Shown here: positions 14,537 through 21,463 of the stretch, one piece after another | Layout of the letters: the number at the start of each line of letters is the position of its first letter | How positions within the stretch are numbered: position 1 is the first letter of the stretch | Notes under the pieces: generated by a model | Database searches by the model: none | Told to the model about the DNA's origin: nothing | The model's input: only the letters and a program-made list of their open reading frames with translations | Virus record (IMG/VR): IMGVR_UViG_3300035121_000036 | Location: 1 to 42,542 of that record | DNA from: a virus | Reading direction: 5' to 3' (one strand) | Length of the DNA stretch: 42,542 nt | Made by a program: the position numbers and the translations under genes

Positions 14537-14849
14537 GCGTTGCAGGGTCGTTGCAGGGTCGAACCGGTACATTTCGGGGCACCCTGCAATACCCTGCAAC
14601 GCCTGTTTTCCCAGGTCACCTACTATTTCTTTACTCTTATTGCAGGGTATGCAAGGTAAAACAGTACTCAGAATAGAGAGTCCCTTCGCTACTTCATGAT
14701 CATTACTTTTTGCGATGTTAGAAGTGAGTAGCGTTTGACCCTGCAACACCCTGCAATCCTGCGCCCAATACTGGCCGTGAGCTGGGAAAACAGGCGTTGC
14801 AGGGTGCCGGGGACACCCTGCAACGCTATGGATGTGCTATACTTGGTTC
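14537..14849. other. Candidate replication origin with nine iterons
   Basis: Nine exact copies of TTGCAGGGT or its complement start at 14540, 14551, 14581, 14591, 14640, 14738, 14748, 14797 and 14815. They flank an AT-rich core (about 14620-14730), the most AT-rich stretch I noticed in the window. A perfect 24-bp inverted repeat (14591-14614 with 14782-14805) brackets the core. Iterons beside an AT-rich unwinding region and directly downstream of a primase-helicase are the classic form of a replication origin. No protein-coding gene fits here. Confidence 0.85.
14815..14843 (+). promoter_or_regulatory. Iteron-overlapped leaderless promoter
   Basis: TATACT (14838-14843), preceded by an extended TGC, lies six bases before ATG 14850. 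The last iteron (14815-14823) covers the -35 position, which is otherwise poor. Iteron binding could therefore switch the operon, as in plasmid self-regulation. Confidence 0.65.
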
Positions 14850-15299
14850 ATGGAATTACTCAACGTAGCCGACCTTCCGCAACGGGAACTGGATCTCATC
14901 ACCCGTGCCGGCGCGCACTGCCTGGCCGACGAGAGCACGCCGGAGGCGGTCCGGTTCCGGCGCGGCGTGACCGACCTGGATGCCGCGCGGCTGATCCACC
15001 GGATCGAGCGCGGCGCGCTGGTCGTCCCGGCAGGCCGTGCCTGGCACATGATCGGCGGATGGGACGACATCCACCTGACTCGCATCGTGAACGAGTGCCT
15101 GCGGCTGGGGCTGGTGGAGGCGAGCGTGGCGCACACCGGGCGCGACATCGTGCGCACCACGCTGAGCGCGGCGCCCGTTCATCTGCGCGTCCGTGACATG
15201 CCGGCCTGCGCCGCCGCGGATCCGGGCACGCGGTATCGCCTGGTGGTGGATCCGCGCCTGGTGGACTGCCACGCTTGTCTTGCCCGGACCGATGCGTAA
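14850..15299 (+). CDS. Hypothetical protein next to the origin, 149 residues
   Basis: ATG 14850 is chosen because the promoter's -10 lies six bases before it; an ATG at 14832 overlaps that box and is rejected. The product is helical and ends with two cysteine-rich segments (DMPACAAADPG and DCHACL) that could bind metal. No family is recognised. Its position at the origin edge suggests replication control. Confidence 0.6.
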   Translation: MELLNVADLPQRELDLITRAGAHCLADESTPEAVRFRRGVTDLDAARLIHRIERGALVVPAGRAWHMIGGWDDIHLTRIVNECLRLGLVEASVAHTGRDIVRTTLSAAPVHLRVRDMPACAAADPGTRYRLVVDPRLVDCHACLARTDA

Positions 15300-15302
15300 T
15301 AC
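15275..15302 (+). promoter_or_regulatory. Candidate promoter for the winged-helix gene
   Basis: TTGTCT (15275-15280), 16-base spacer, TAATAC (15297-15302), seven bases, ATG 15310. It overlaps the end of the preceding gene. Confidence 0.55.
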
Positions 15303-15309
15303 TGGACCC

Positions 15310-15696
15310 ATGGCAGTGATCGAGCGACCCAACGGAATCGCGCCCGTCCCCAGCGGCACCTATCGCTTCGGCGCGAAAGGTGGCCGGATGGCGCAGGCGT
15401 GGCAGTACGTGTGGAACCGCCTCGATCACACCACCTTCAAGAACGGGCAGGAGTTGGCGGACCTGGCGGCCAAGGAGTTCGGCGTCAAGCGCGCCAGCGT
15501 TGCCGAGATGCTGAGCCGGATGCGCAGCACGGGCGTACTGGAGCAGGAGCTGATCCCGGTGCCCACCACCTACTCCCGGGGCAAGGGCTACACGGCCAAC
15601 CGGCCGCGCGTGCACTACCGGATCGCACAGCAGACCATCTCGCTCGAGGCCGGCTTGTACGACGTGAGCCGGAACTTTTCCGAGAAAGCCTCCTGA
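15310..15696 (+). CDS. Winged-helix DNA-binding protein
   Basis: The 128-residue protein contains a helix-turn-helix (NGQELADLAAKEFGVKRASV, then AEMLSRMRSTGVLE) and a wing-like hairpin before HYRIAQQ. This is the layout of MarR- or Rep-type winged helices that bind a DNA site as a regulator or origin factor. ATG 15310 is chosen because the candidate promoter ends just before it. It may read the iterons or act as a repressor; neither is shown. Confidence 0.6.
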   Translation: MAVIERPNGIAPVPSGTYRFGAKGGRMAQAWQYVWNRLDHTTFKNGQELADLAAKEFGVKRASVAEMLSRMRSTGVLEQELIPVPTTYSRGKGYTANRPRVHYRIAQQTISLEAGLYDVSRNFSEKAS

Positions 15697-15697
15697 G

Positions 15698-16150
15698 ATG
15701 CCCGCTACGGTCACGCTGGACTGGAACCCACCCACGGGTATGGGTCCGGAGCTTCTGAGGACGTGGCGGGCTTTTTACCGGCACATCGGGCGTGAATACA
15801 GGGTCACTCCGACGTTCTATCGGCAGATGTACCTCGCTCAGTCCGGACGGTGCTACATCTGCCGGACTGCGCGAGGCATGCACCCGGACGATCCGGCAGG
15901 CCGCGGCGGACGCCGGCTTGGCGTGGATCACAACCACCTGATCGGCAACCGGCTCGAGGCGGTACGCGGCCTGGTCTGTACGGGCAGTCTGAGCGCGAAC
16001 ACCTGCAACCGGCTGATCGCCCGCTATGACCATGGCCAGCTGTCGCGCGCTGTCAAACTTCTCGAGCGGCCACCGGCGCAGGAGCTGCTGTCCGCGCTGG
16101 ACGGCGCGTACGACTGGACCGACAGCGAACTGACCGGATGGCTGACATGA
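15698..16150 (+). CDS. Recombination endonuclease VII family protein
   Basis: This 150-residue protein has the Endonuclease_VII pattern: a helix, then QSGRCYICRTARG (CxxC), then LGVDHNHLIGN (His-based ββα-metal active site), then VRGLVCTGSLSANTCNRLI (second cysteine group). Such enzymes cut Holliday junctions and branched DNA before packaging. The zinc cysteines and the DHNH motif are all visible. It lies immediately downstream of the winged-helix gene and overlaps a micro membrane gene. Confidence 0.9.
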   Translation: MPATVTLDWNPPTGMGPELLRTWRAFYRHIGREYRVTPTFYRQMYLAQSGRCYICRTARGMHPDDPAGRGGRRLGVDHNHLIGNRLEAVRGLVCTGSLSANTCNRLIARYDHGQLSRAVKLLERPPAQELLSALDGAYDWTDSELTGWLT

Positions 16151-16260
16151 CCGGAATCGCGCTGGTCATTGGCGTGGCGGCCTGCTGCTGGCTGGCCATC
16201 GCTGTCGGTATCGGCGTCACGGTGGGCAGAATGACCAAGACCAGGGATCGGAGAGGCTGA
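16147..16260 (+). CDS. Micro membrane protein, 37 residues
   Basis: ATG 16147 overlaps the endonuclease VII stop, and the TGA overlaps the next ATG. The product is one long hydrophobic helix followed by a basic tail (MTKTRDRRG). It is one of seven such single-helix micro-proteins in this genome. Function is unknown. Confidence 0.6.
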   Translation: MTGIALVIGVAACCWLAIAVGIGVTVGRMTKTRDRRG

Positions 16261-16643
16261 TGCAGATCACGCACTACCCGTTTCCGCCTCCCGGCGCCGC
16301 GCCCCTGCCGGCCACGGCCGAGCCGTACCCGGCTCCGCTGCTCACCTCGGACGACCCGTACGACGGCCCTACCTCCAAGCCCGCGGCCGACCTACTGAAA
16401 CTGGCGCTCTCGCACGGCTGGACCGGGCGCATCACCTACGCGAACGGCTACGTCCCGCACGCGAGAACCGGCAAGCCCGGCGCGGCACCCAAGTTCAGTG
16501 AGGCGCTGCGGCTGGCGCGTGGTGACCGGCGTGCGGTGGCGGTCCGCCTGGGCGGATCATGGGGATCGATGTGGACCTGGAGCGGTACGGAGTTCTTCAC
16601 CCGGCACAAGCTGCTGGACGAGTTCAGGGCGGCACTGACGTGA
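16260..16643 (+). CDS. Hypothetical protein, 127 residues
   Basis: A Pro-rich N-terminus (YPFPPPGAAPLPATAEPYPA) precedes an alpha/beta domain with GSWGSMWTWSGTEFFTRH. It overlaps both neighbours in a tightly packed rightward operon. No family is recognised. Confidence 0.6.
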   Translation: MQITHYPFPPPGAAPLPATAEPYPAPLLTSDDPYDGPTSKPAADLLKLALSHGWTGRITYANGYVPHARTGKPGAAPKFSEALRLARGDRRAVAVRLGGSWGSMWTWSGTEFFTRHKLLDEFRAALT

Positions 16644-16810
16644 ATAGGTGTCACAAGGCTGTGCCCTGGCATGGACGCATGGTGCCGTGCGATGCGTTGC
16701 TGGTTGATGGCAAGTGTTCCGACCCTGCTTTACACCCACGGCCTGTGGATAACCCTGTGGATAACGCCCTGACCTCCGATAGAGCCTCCGATGCCTCAGC
16801 CGAAGCTTGA
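16640..16810 (+). CDS. Small Cys-containing protein, 56 residues
   Basis: GTG 16640 overlaps the previous stop (GTGA). The N-terminus (MNRCHKAVPWHGRMVPCDAL, then a third Cys) could hold a metal ion; the rest is hydrophilic and overlaps the small terminase start by 20 bases. Similar short Cys motifs recur in this genome. Function is unknown. Confidence 0.5.
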   Translation: MNRCHKAVPWHGRMVPCDALLVDGKCSDPALHPRPVDNPVDNALTSDRASDASAEA

Positions 16811-17222
16811 GAAGCCCTGGACGCGGCGAAAGCTGATTGTCGAGCTTGCGCACTCCGACAAGAGCCAGGTGCGCCTGGCTGAGGAGTACGGCGTAACCCA
16901 GTCGTCGGTCTCCGAGTTCGCCTCCCGGCACCGCGCTGAGATCGACGTCGTGCGCGCGGACAAGGAGAACGAGTTCGCGGGCATCGCGATTGCGGACAAG
17001 GCCAACAGGCTGGCCACGTACGAGGACGTACTGCGTCGGCTGACCGGTGCGCTCGAAGATGCCGACTTGATGGACGAGAAGGTGGCTAACGCGATCGGCA
17101 AAGTGCTGCGCAACGTGGCCGAAGAGTTGGGGCACCTGCCCAACCGGGTGACGCTGGGCGGTGAGGTGGGAGTGACCACCAACTACAAGATCAACGGGGT
17201 TGAGCCGGAGAATCTGAGATGA
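16791..17222 (+). CDS. Terminase small subunit
   Basis: This 143-residue protein has an N-terminal helix-turn-helix (SQVRLAEEYGVTQSSVSEFA) and a long helical oligomerisation region, the layout of small terminases that recognise the packaging site and recruit the large subunit. It is separated from the large terminase by three micro-genes and a secreted-protein gene, which is unusual. The assignment comes from the layout and from its place before the packaging genes. Confidence 0.75.
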   Translation: MPQPKLEKPWTRRKLIVELAHSDKSQVRLAEEYGVTQSSVSEFASRHRAEIDVVRADKENEFAGIAIADKANRLATYEDVLRRLTGALEDADLMDEKVANAIGKVLRNVAEELGHLPNRVTLGGEVGVTTNYKINGVEPENLR

Positions 17223-17320
17223 GCCGGCTCATCCTGGCCGCGCAGCTCGCGGTGCCCATGCTCAGCATCATGATCGGATCCATGCTGATCACCATCGGCA
17301 TTGGGCAGAGCCTGCGATGA
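17219..17320 (+). CDS. Micro membrane protein, 33 residues
   Basis: It starts at ATG 17219 overlapping the small terminase stop and ends overlapping the next ATG. Nearly the whole product is a hydrophobic helix (residues 4-29). It is one of three consecutive micro-genes. Function is unknown. Confidence 0.5.
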   Translation: MSRLILAAQLAVPMLSIMIGSMLITIGIGQSLR

Positions 17321-17391
17321 GAAAGATCATCAGGGATATCCGGGACGGACTTCTCGCCGGTCTGCGCGCGCTATATCGGATAGGGCTGTGA
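17317..17391 (+). CDS. Micro amphipathic peptide, 24 residues
   Basis: Frame MRKIIRDIRDGLLAGLRALY plus four residues forms an amphipathic, positively charged helix of the type that lies on membranes. It overlaps the genes on both sides by four bases. Such a short frame is weakly supported alone; the two overlaps and the regular series are the argument. Confidence 0.4.
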   Translation: MRKIIRDIRDGLLAGLRALYRIGL

Positions 17392-17555
17392 GCTTCCATC
17401 GGCGCGCCTGGTACGCCGCAGCGGACGAGTACGGCCGGCGCCGCGCTGAACAGTACGGCCGTTACGCGAGGGCGCGCGCCGCGCTCGGCCTCTGCGCCGC
17501 GGTTGTCCTGGCGGTATTGACCATCGTCGCTGTCATGGGCGCTTTCGGCGGATAG
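17388..17555 (+). CDS. Micro membrane protein, 55 residues
   Basis: GTG 17388 overlaps the previous stop. A basic, Tyr/Arg-rich first half (DEYGRRRAEQYGRYARARAA) leads into one C-terminal membrane helix. It ends just before the promoter of the secreted-protein gene. Function is unknown. Confidence 0.55.
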   Translation: MSFHRRAWYAAADEYGRRRAEQYGRYARARAALGLCAAVVLAVLTIVAVMGAFGG

Positions 17556-17571
17556 ATCAACCAGATATAAT
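17543..17571 (+). promoter_or_regulatory. Leaderless promoter of the secreted-protein gene
   Basis: A consensus TATAAT (17566-17571) lies six bases before ATG 17578; the -35 (TTTCGG, 17543-17548, 17-base spacer) is weak. A promoter inside the late operon marks the next gene as an independent unit. Confidence 0.65.
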
Positions 17572-17577
17572 GAGCCC

Positions 17578-18189
17578 ATGAAGAGATTTGCAGTCTCGAT
17601 CCTGGGCACGCTCGTCGTGGTGCTCTCCCTGCTGGCACTGCCCTCCGCGGCGCAGGCCTCACCGTTCAACGGTGCCGGCTACTACTACGCCGGCGGCAGC
17701 CAGACGTTCTCCGGCACCGACTACGTTCAGGGCTGGGGAGGCAACGCTTACGTTGCCAAGCCGTTTGTGCCGAACACGCCCACCGGTGGCGTCTATGATC
17801 ACGCGGTTACCGATCTCGTGGTGAACGAGACCACCAGCGGCATTGCCGGTAACGCCATCGAAGCGGGCATTGCGGTTAATCGGAATGTGTGGGGCGATTT
17901 CAACCCGCACCTATTCGTCTGCGCCTGGCACAACAGCGTGGACAACGGATGCTGGACCAACGGCGCCGCTCCGGGTGTCGGCGCCGCGTACATCAGCAGC
18001 GTCACGCTGTACGGCGCATCCCCGGGCACGCTGACCCCATCGCTCACCTTGTTCACGCCGACCGATTCGTCCGCGTACGACGCAGCGTTCACCAGCGGCA
18101 CCACCACTCGATCGTTCTACTACGGCGGCGCGGGCTACAAGTTCGTGAGCGGTGTCGCAACCACCCCCGGCAACGTCGGCTCCTGCTAG
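17578..18189 (+). CDS. Secreted protein with Sec signal peptide (moron), weakly neprosin-like
   Basis: This 203-residue protein has a textbook signal peptide: basic MKRF, a hydrophobic core, and AQA cleavage near residue 28. The mature part is Gly/Tyr-rich and beta-type. The segment AIEAGIAVNRNVWGDFNPHL followed by FVCAWHNSVDNGCW weakly recalls the neprosin domain, in which a glutamate at the first position is catalytic; this is a faint likeness only. Its own promoter and terminator, inserted between small and large terminase genes, are the marks of a moron, a cargo gene expressed from a resident phage. It may alter the host surface or medium. Confidence 0.7.
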   Translation: MKRFAVSILGTLVVVLSLLALPSAAQASPFNGAGYYYAGGSQTFSGTDYVQGWGGNAYVAKPFVPNTPTGGVYDHAVTDLVVNETTSGIAGNAIEAGIAVNRNVWGDFNPHLFVCAWHNSVDNGCWTNGAAPGVGAAYISSVTLYGASPGTLTPSLTLFTPTDSSAYDAAFTSGTTTRSFYYGGAGYKFVSGVATTPGNVGSC

Positions 18190-18225
18190 CCTGAGATTCG
18201 CCTCCGTATCATCGCTGTCGCAAGG

Positions 18226-18262
18226 AAACGCCCCCGCTCACTCCTGCCGAGCGGGGGCGTTT
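18226..18262 (+). terminator. Rho-independent terminator after the moron
   Basis: A perfect 14-bp stem (18226-18239 with 18249-18262) starts AAACG and ends CGTTT, with a 9-base loop and a short T run. It would end the moron transcript and works in both directions. Confidence 0.85.
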
Positions 18263-18265
18263 CTG

Positions 18266-18271
18266 CATACT
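18266..18271 (+). promoter_or_regulatory. Candidate -10 for the large terminase gene
   Basis: CATACT lies six bases before ATG 18278, the same spacing as the other leaderless promoters, and directly after the terminator. The -35 is not clear. Confidence 0.4.
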
Positions 18272-18277
18272 TGCCCC

Positions 18278-19582
18278 ATGCAGGTACTCGATCATGAGGT
18301 GGAGCTGCGCGGCGCCGCGCTTGAGCTGGCCAACAGCCGCGCGAAAGAAGTGCTCATCAGCGGCGCCGCGGGCACGGGCAAGAGTCGCGCCGTCCTGGAG
18401 AAGATCCACCTGATCTGCCTGATCACACCCGGCGTGAAGGCACTCATCCTGCGCAAGACGGCGCGCAGCCTGGCCACCAGCGCGCTACGTACCTGGGAGC
18501 GCGACGTCATCCGCGAAGCGCTGATCGATCGGTCCGTCAGTTACTACGGGGGTAGCTCCCGGGAGCCGGCGCAATACCGGTACACCAATGGATCATCCGT
18601 GGTAATCGGTGGCCTGGACGACCCCATGAAAGTGATGTCCACCGAATACGATGTCGCGTTCATCCAGGAATGTACGGAGATCACGGAAGAAGACTGGGAA
18701 TCCGTCAATATCCGGCTTCGCAACGGGGCGATCTCCTTCCAGCAGATCATCGGGGACTGCAACCCCTCGCACCCGACCCATTGGCTCCTGGAGCGCGCCG
18801 CGACCGGCAAGCTTGTCCACCTGGTCAGCCAGCACGAGGACAACCCTCGCTACTTCCTGCCCGACGGCACGCCCACCAAGGAGGGCGTGGACTACATCGC
18901 GCGCCTGGACTCGCTCACCGGGGTGCGCTACCTGCGGTTGCGCAAGAACATCTGGGCCGCGGCCGAAGGTGTCATCTATGAGAACTTCGATCCCGCCATC
19001 CACGTCATCGACCCGTTCCCCGTGCCGCCGTCCTGGGAGCGCATCTGGTCCGTGGACTTCGGCCACACCAATCCGTTCGTGTGGCAAGACTGGGCGCTCG
19101 ATGAGGATCGACGTGCCTACCTGGTGCGCGAGATCTACATGACCGGACGGCTGGTGGAGGACCACGCCCGGCAGATCCGCTCCCTGGCCGGCCCGCGTCC
19201 GTCCGCCATCGTCTGTGATCACGACGCCGAGGACCGGGCCACCCTCGAGCGGCACCTCGGCATGGGCACCATCCCCGCCGAGAAGGCCGTAACCTCCGGG
19301 ATCGATGCAGTGGCGGAGCGGCTGAAGGTGGCCGCGGACGGGCGGCCACGTTTGCAGTTCTTCCGTAACGCGCTGGTGGAGAAGGATCCGTCGCTGGTCG
19401 ATCGGAAGCTGCCGACATGCACGATCGAAGAGATTCCCGGCTACGTGTGGGCACCGGAGCCACTCAGCGCCGACCGAAAAAAGGAACAGCCTGTCAAGAA
19501 GAACGATCACGGGGCCGACTGCGCACGCTATATGGTGGTCGAGATCGACTTGCATGGTCCGACCAACGTGCGCTGGGGGTAA
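18278..19582 (+). CDS. Terminase large subunit
   Basis: This 434-residue packaging motor has Walker A SGAAGTGKS near residue 27, Walker B DVAFIQECTEI, a coupling motif region (IIGDCNPSHPTHW) and a C-terminal RNase H-fold nuclease with WSVDFGH, IVCDHDAED and NDHGADCARYMV. It cuts DNA and pumps it into the prohead through the portal. ATG 18278 is chosen because a candidate -10 box and a terminator lie directly before it; the open frame extends back into the moron gene. Confidence 0.95.
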   Translation: MQVLDHEVELRGAALELANSRAKEVLISGAAGTGKSRAVLEKIHLICLITPGVKALILRKTARSLATSALRTWERDVIREALIDRSVSYYGGSSREPAQYRYTNGSSVVIGGLDDPMKVMSTEYDVAFIQECTEITEEDWESVNIRLRNGAISFQQIIGDCNPSHPTHWLLERAATGKLVHLVSQHEDNPRYFLPDGTPTKEGVDYIARLDSLTGVRYLRLRKNIWAAAEGVIYENFDPAIHVIDPFPVPPSWERIWSVDFGHTNPFVWQDWALDEDRRAYLVREIYMTGRLVEDHARQIRSLAGPRPSAIVCDHDAEDRATLERHLGMGTIPAEKAVTSGIDAVAERLKVAADGRPRLQFFRNALVEKDPSLVDRKLPTCTIEEIPGYVWAPEPLSADRKKEQPVKKNDHGADCARYMVVEIDLHGPTNVRWG

Positions 19583-19585
19583 CCG

Positions 19586-19774
19586 ATGGATCTCGCTAAC
19601 GACCCCCTGCCGCTCTCTCCGGAAGACTGGGTGGCCGTGGTGAACGATGCCGTCGCCGCGACCGGTCACGGGGATGAGGTGGTCGTGGCCGTTGAGACCA
19701 CCATCGACGGCTGGAAGGTGACGGTTAACCCCGTACGCAACGCCACTCCCGCGCCCGGACCGGAGTCCTCGTGA
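19586..19774 (+). CDS. Hypothetical protein, 62 residues
   Basis: An acidic helical N-terminus (LSPEDWVAVVNDAVAATGHG) is followed by a short beta hairpin and a Pro-rich tail. It sits between terminase and a small membrane protein with stop-start overlap. No family is recognised. Confidence 0.5.
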   Translation: MDLANDPLPLSPEDWVAVVNDAVAATGHGDEVVVAVETTIDGWKVTVNPVRNATPAPGPESS

Positions 19775-20022
19775 CCACCATCAGCCAGGCCTGGGCGACG
19801 GCGCGCCCTCGAACTCGGCGCACGGCACGTCCGGCGCTGCTGCTTCTGGTGTCTTGGCTGGCTCGCAAGCTTCCTTCCTGGAAGCGCGCGCGTACCGCGG
19901 TCATGCAGTGGGGTGCGTTCGCGGCCATCGACACCGGCCTGTTCGGCTGGCACTGGATCGCCGGCACCGTCGGTATCGGCGTGAGCCTGCTGGTACTCGA
20001 AGCGCTGGGCGGTGATCGGTGA
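19771..20022 (+). CDS. Small membrane protein, 83 residues
   Basis: GTG 19771 overlaps the previous stop and the stop overlaps the portal start. The first 50 residues are very basic with a short hydrophobic stretch; a second, clearer membrane helix (HWIAGTVGIGVSLLVLEAL) ends the protein. Function is unknown. Confidence 0.55.
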   Translation: MTTISQAWATARPRTRRTARPALLLLVSWLARKLPSWKRARTAVMQWGAFAAIDTGLFGWHWIAGTVGIGVSLLVLEALGGDR

Positions 20023-21320
20023 GGTCCCTTCTCGGCTCCCTGATCAACCGGTCGCCCGTGCCGTATACCGCGCATCGCGGACCGCACCTCATCCCCGGCA
20101 GGTTCGCTCGCGGCACGGCCATCACGCAGATGGAGGCCATGGGCGCCTCCGCCACGCTGTTCTCCGTCATCAACCGGACCAGCACGGCCACCGCCAAGCA
20201 GGACTGGCATTTGCACAGGCCGGCGCCGGGCGAGACGTGCGGTTATGGCCAGGGCACCGAGGACGAGTGCGGCGCCGTGGACGTCATGCGCGTCGAAAAG
20301 CATCCCGCGCTCGTGGTGCTGGACCGACCGAACCCGTTCTACACCCGGCAAGAGTTGTTCGAGTCCGGTCAGCAACATGTGGATCTGACCGGCGAGGGTT
20401 GGCTGGTGGTGTCCCGGATCGGCAGCATGCCGGCAGAGCTCTGGGTGGCGCGCCCGGACCGCATGATCGTTGTCACCGACCCGTCGGACTTCCTGATCGG
20501 GTACATCTACTACGGCCCGGGTGGGCAGGAAGTGCCGCTCAAGACGCGGGACGTGCTGAGCATGCGCATGCCGAACCCGATGGACCCGTACCGCGGCATG
20601 GGCGCCGTGCAGACGATCATGTCGCAGATCGCCGGCTCAGCCATGAGCGCGGAGTGGAACGCCAACTTCTACCGCAACGGCGCGCGCCCGGGCGGCATCG
20701 TCAAGTTGAGCCGGCGCATGTCTGATCCCGAGTTCGACAAGCTGATCGAGCGCTGGAATTACAACCACAAGGGCGTGGCCAACGCAGGCCGGACCGCATT
20801 CCTGGAGGACGGCGATTGGGTCGACCCCAAGCCGATGACCGTTGCCGACATGCAGTTGGTGGAGACGGCCAACCTGAACCGGGACACGATCCTGCTGGCG
20901 TTCGGTGCCAGCAAATACGACGTGGGCGTCCTCGAGGACGTCAACCGGGCGAGCGCCTCGGCCGCGGCCAACGACTTCGGGGAGCGGCTGACCGTGCCGC
21001 GCCTGGACCGTTGGGCCGGCATGCTGAACAACGACTTCCTGCCGTTGTTCGCGGGCACCGAGGGCATGGAGTTCGTCTACACCAGCCCGGTCCGGCGCGA
21101 GCGCGCGGAACAGCGCGCGGACGATCTCGCCTCGGCGCAGATCTTCCAGATCCTGGTCAGCTCCGGCGTGGCCAGCGCGGACGCCGCGGAGATCTCCGGC
21201 CTGCCTCCACTGACCATGGAGCCGAAGCCTGAACCGGTGGCCGCTCCCGCGCCGGTCGCTCCGCCGGTGGATCCGAACAATCCGCAGGAAGCGCCCAAAC
21301 CCCTGCCGGAGTCCGGATGA
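20019..21320 (+). CDS. Portal protein (HK97-like)
   Basis: This 433-residue protein has portal signs: VINRTSTATAKQDWHL near the N-terminus, LGEGWL-like DLTGEGWLVVSR, VLSMRMPNPMDPYRGMGAV, the wing/stem segment NFYRNGARPGGIVKL and a helical LDRWAGMLNNDFLPLF. Portals form the 12-fold ring at one capsid vertex through which DNA enters. The C-terminus is Pro/Ala-rich (PAPVAPPVDPNN). GTG 20019 overlaps the previous stop. It is followed by the protease and capsid genes as expected. Confidence 0.9.
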   Translation: MRSLLGSLINRSPVPYTAHRGPHLIPGRFARGTAITQMEAMGASATLFSVINRTSTATAKQDWHLHRPAPGETCGYGQGTEDECGAVDVMRVEKHPALVVLDRPNPFYTRQELFESGQQHVDLTGEGWLVVSRIGSMPAELWVARPDRMIVVTDPSDFLIGYIYYGPGGQEVPLKTRDVLSMRMPNPMDPYRGMGAVQTIMSQIAGSAMSAEWNANFYRNGARPGGIVKLSRRMSDPEFDKLIERWNYNHKGVANAGRTAFLEDGDWVDPKPMTVADMQLVETANLNRDTILLAFGASKYDVGVLEDVNRASASAAANDFGERLTVPRLDRWAGMLNNDFLPLFAGTEGMEFVYTSPVRRERAEQRADDLASAQIFQILVSSGVASADAAEISGLPPLTMEPKPEPVAAPAPVAPPVDPNNPQEAPKPLPESG

Positions 21321-21463
21321 CCGTGTGGATCATTACCATCGGTGGGCGCATCAACAGCGTATGGGCCGATGAAGACGCGGCAGACAGACATGTCGCGCGC
21401 CTGATCGAGGTGAACGGGGACCAGATCACTCCGGTAGTCGTGGGCCTTGAGGTACGCGAATGA
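21317..21463 (+). CDS. Small hypothetical protein, 48 residues
   Basis: The frame overlaps the portal stop and the protease start by four bases each. The product MTVWIITIGGRINSVWADED and onward is a small alpha/beta domain with no signal peptide. No family is recognised; the double overlap supports translation. Confidence 0.55.
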   Translation: MTVWIITIGGRINSVWADEDAADRHVARLIEVNGDQITPVVVGLEVRE

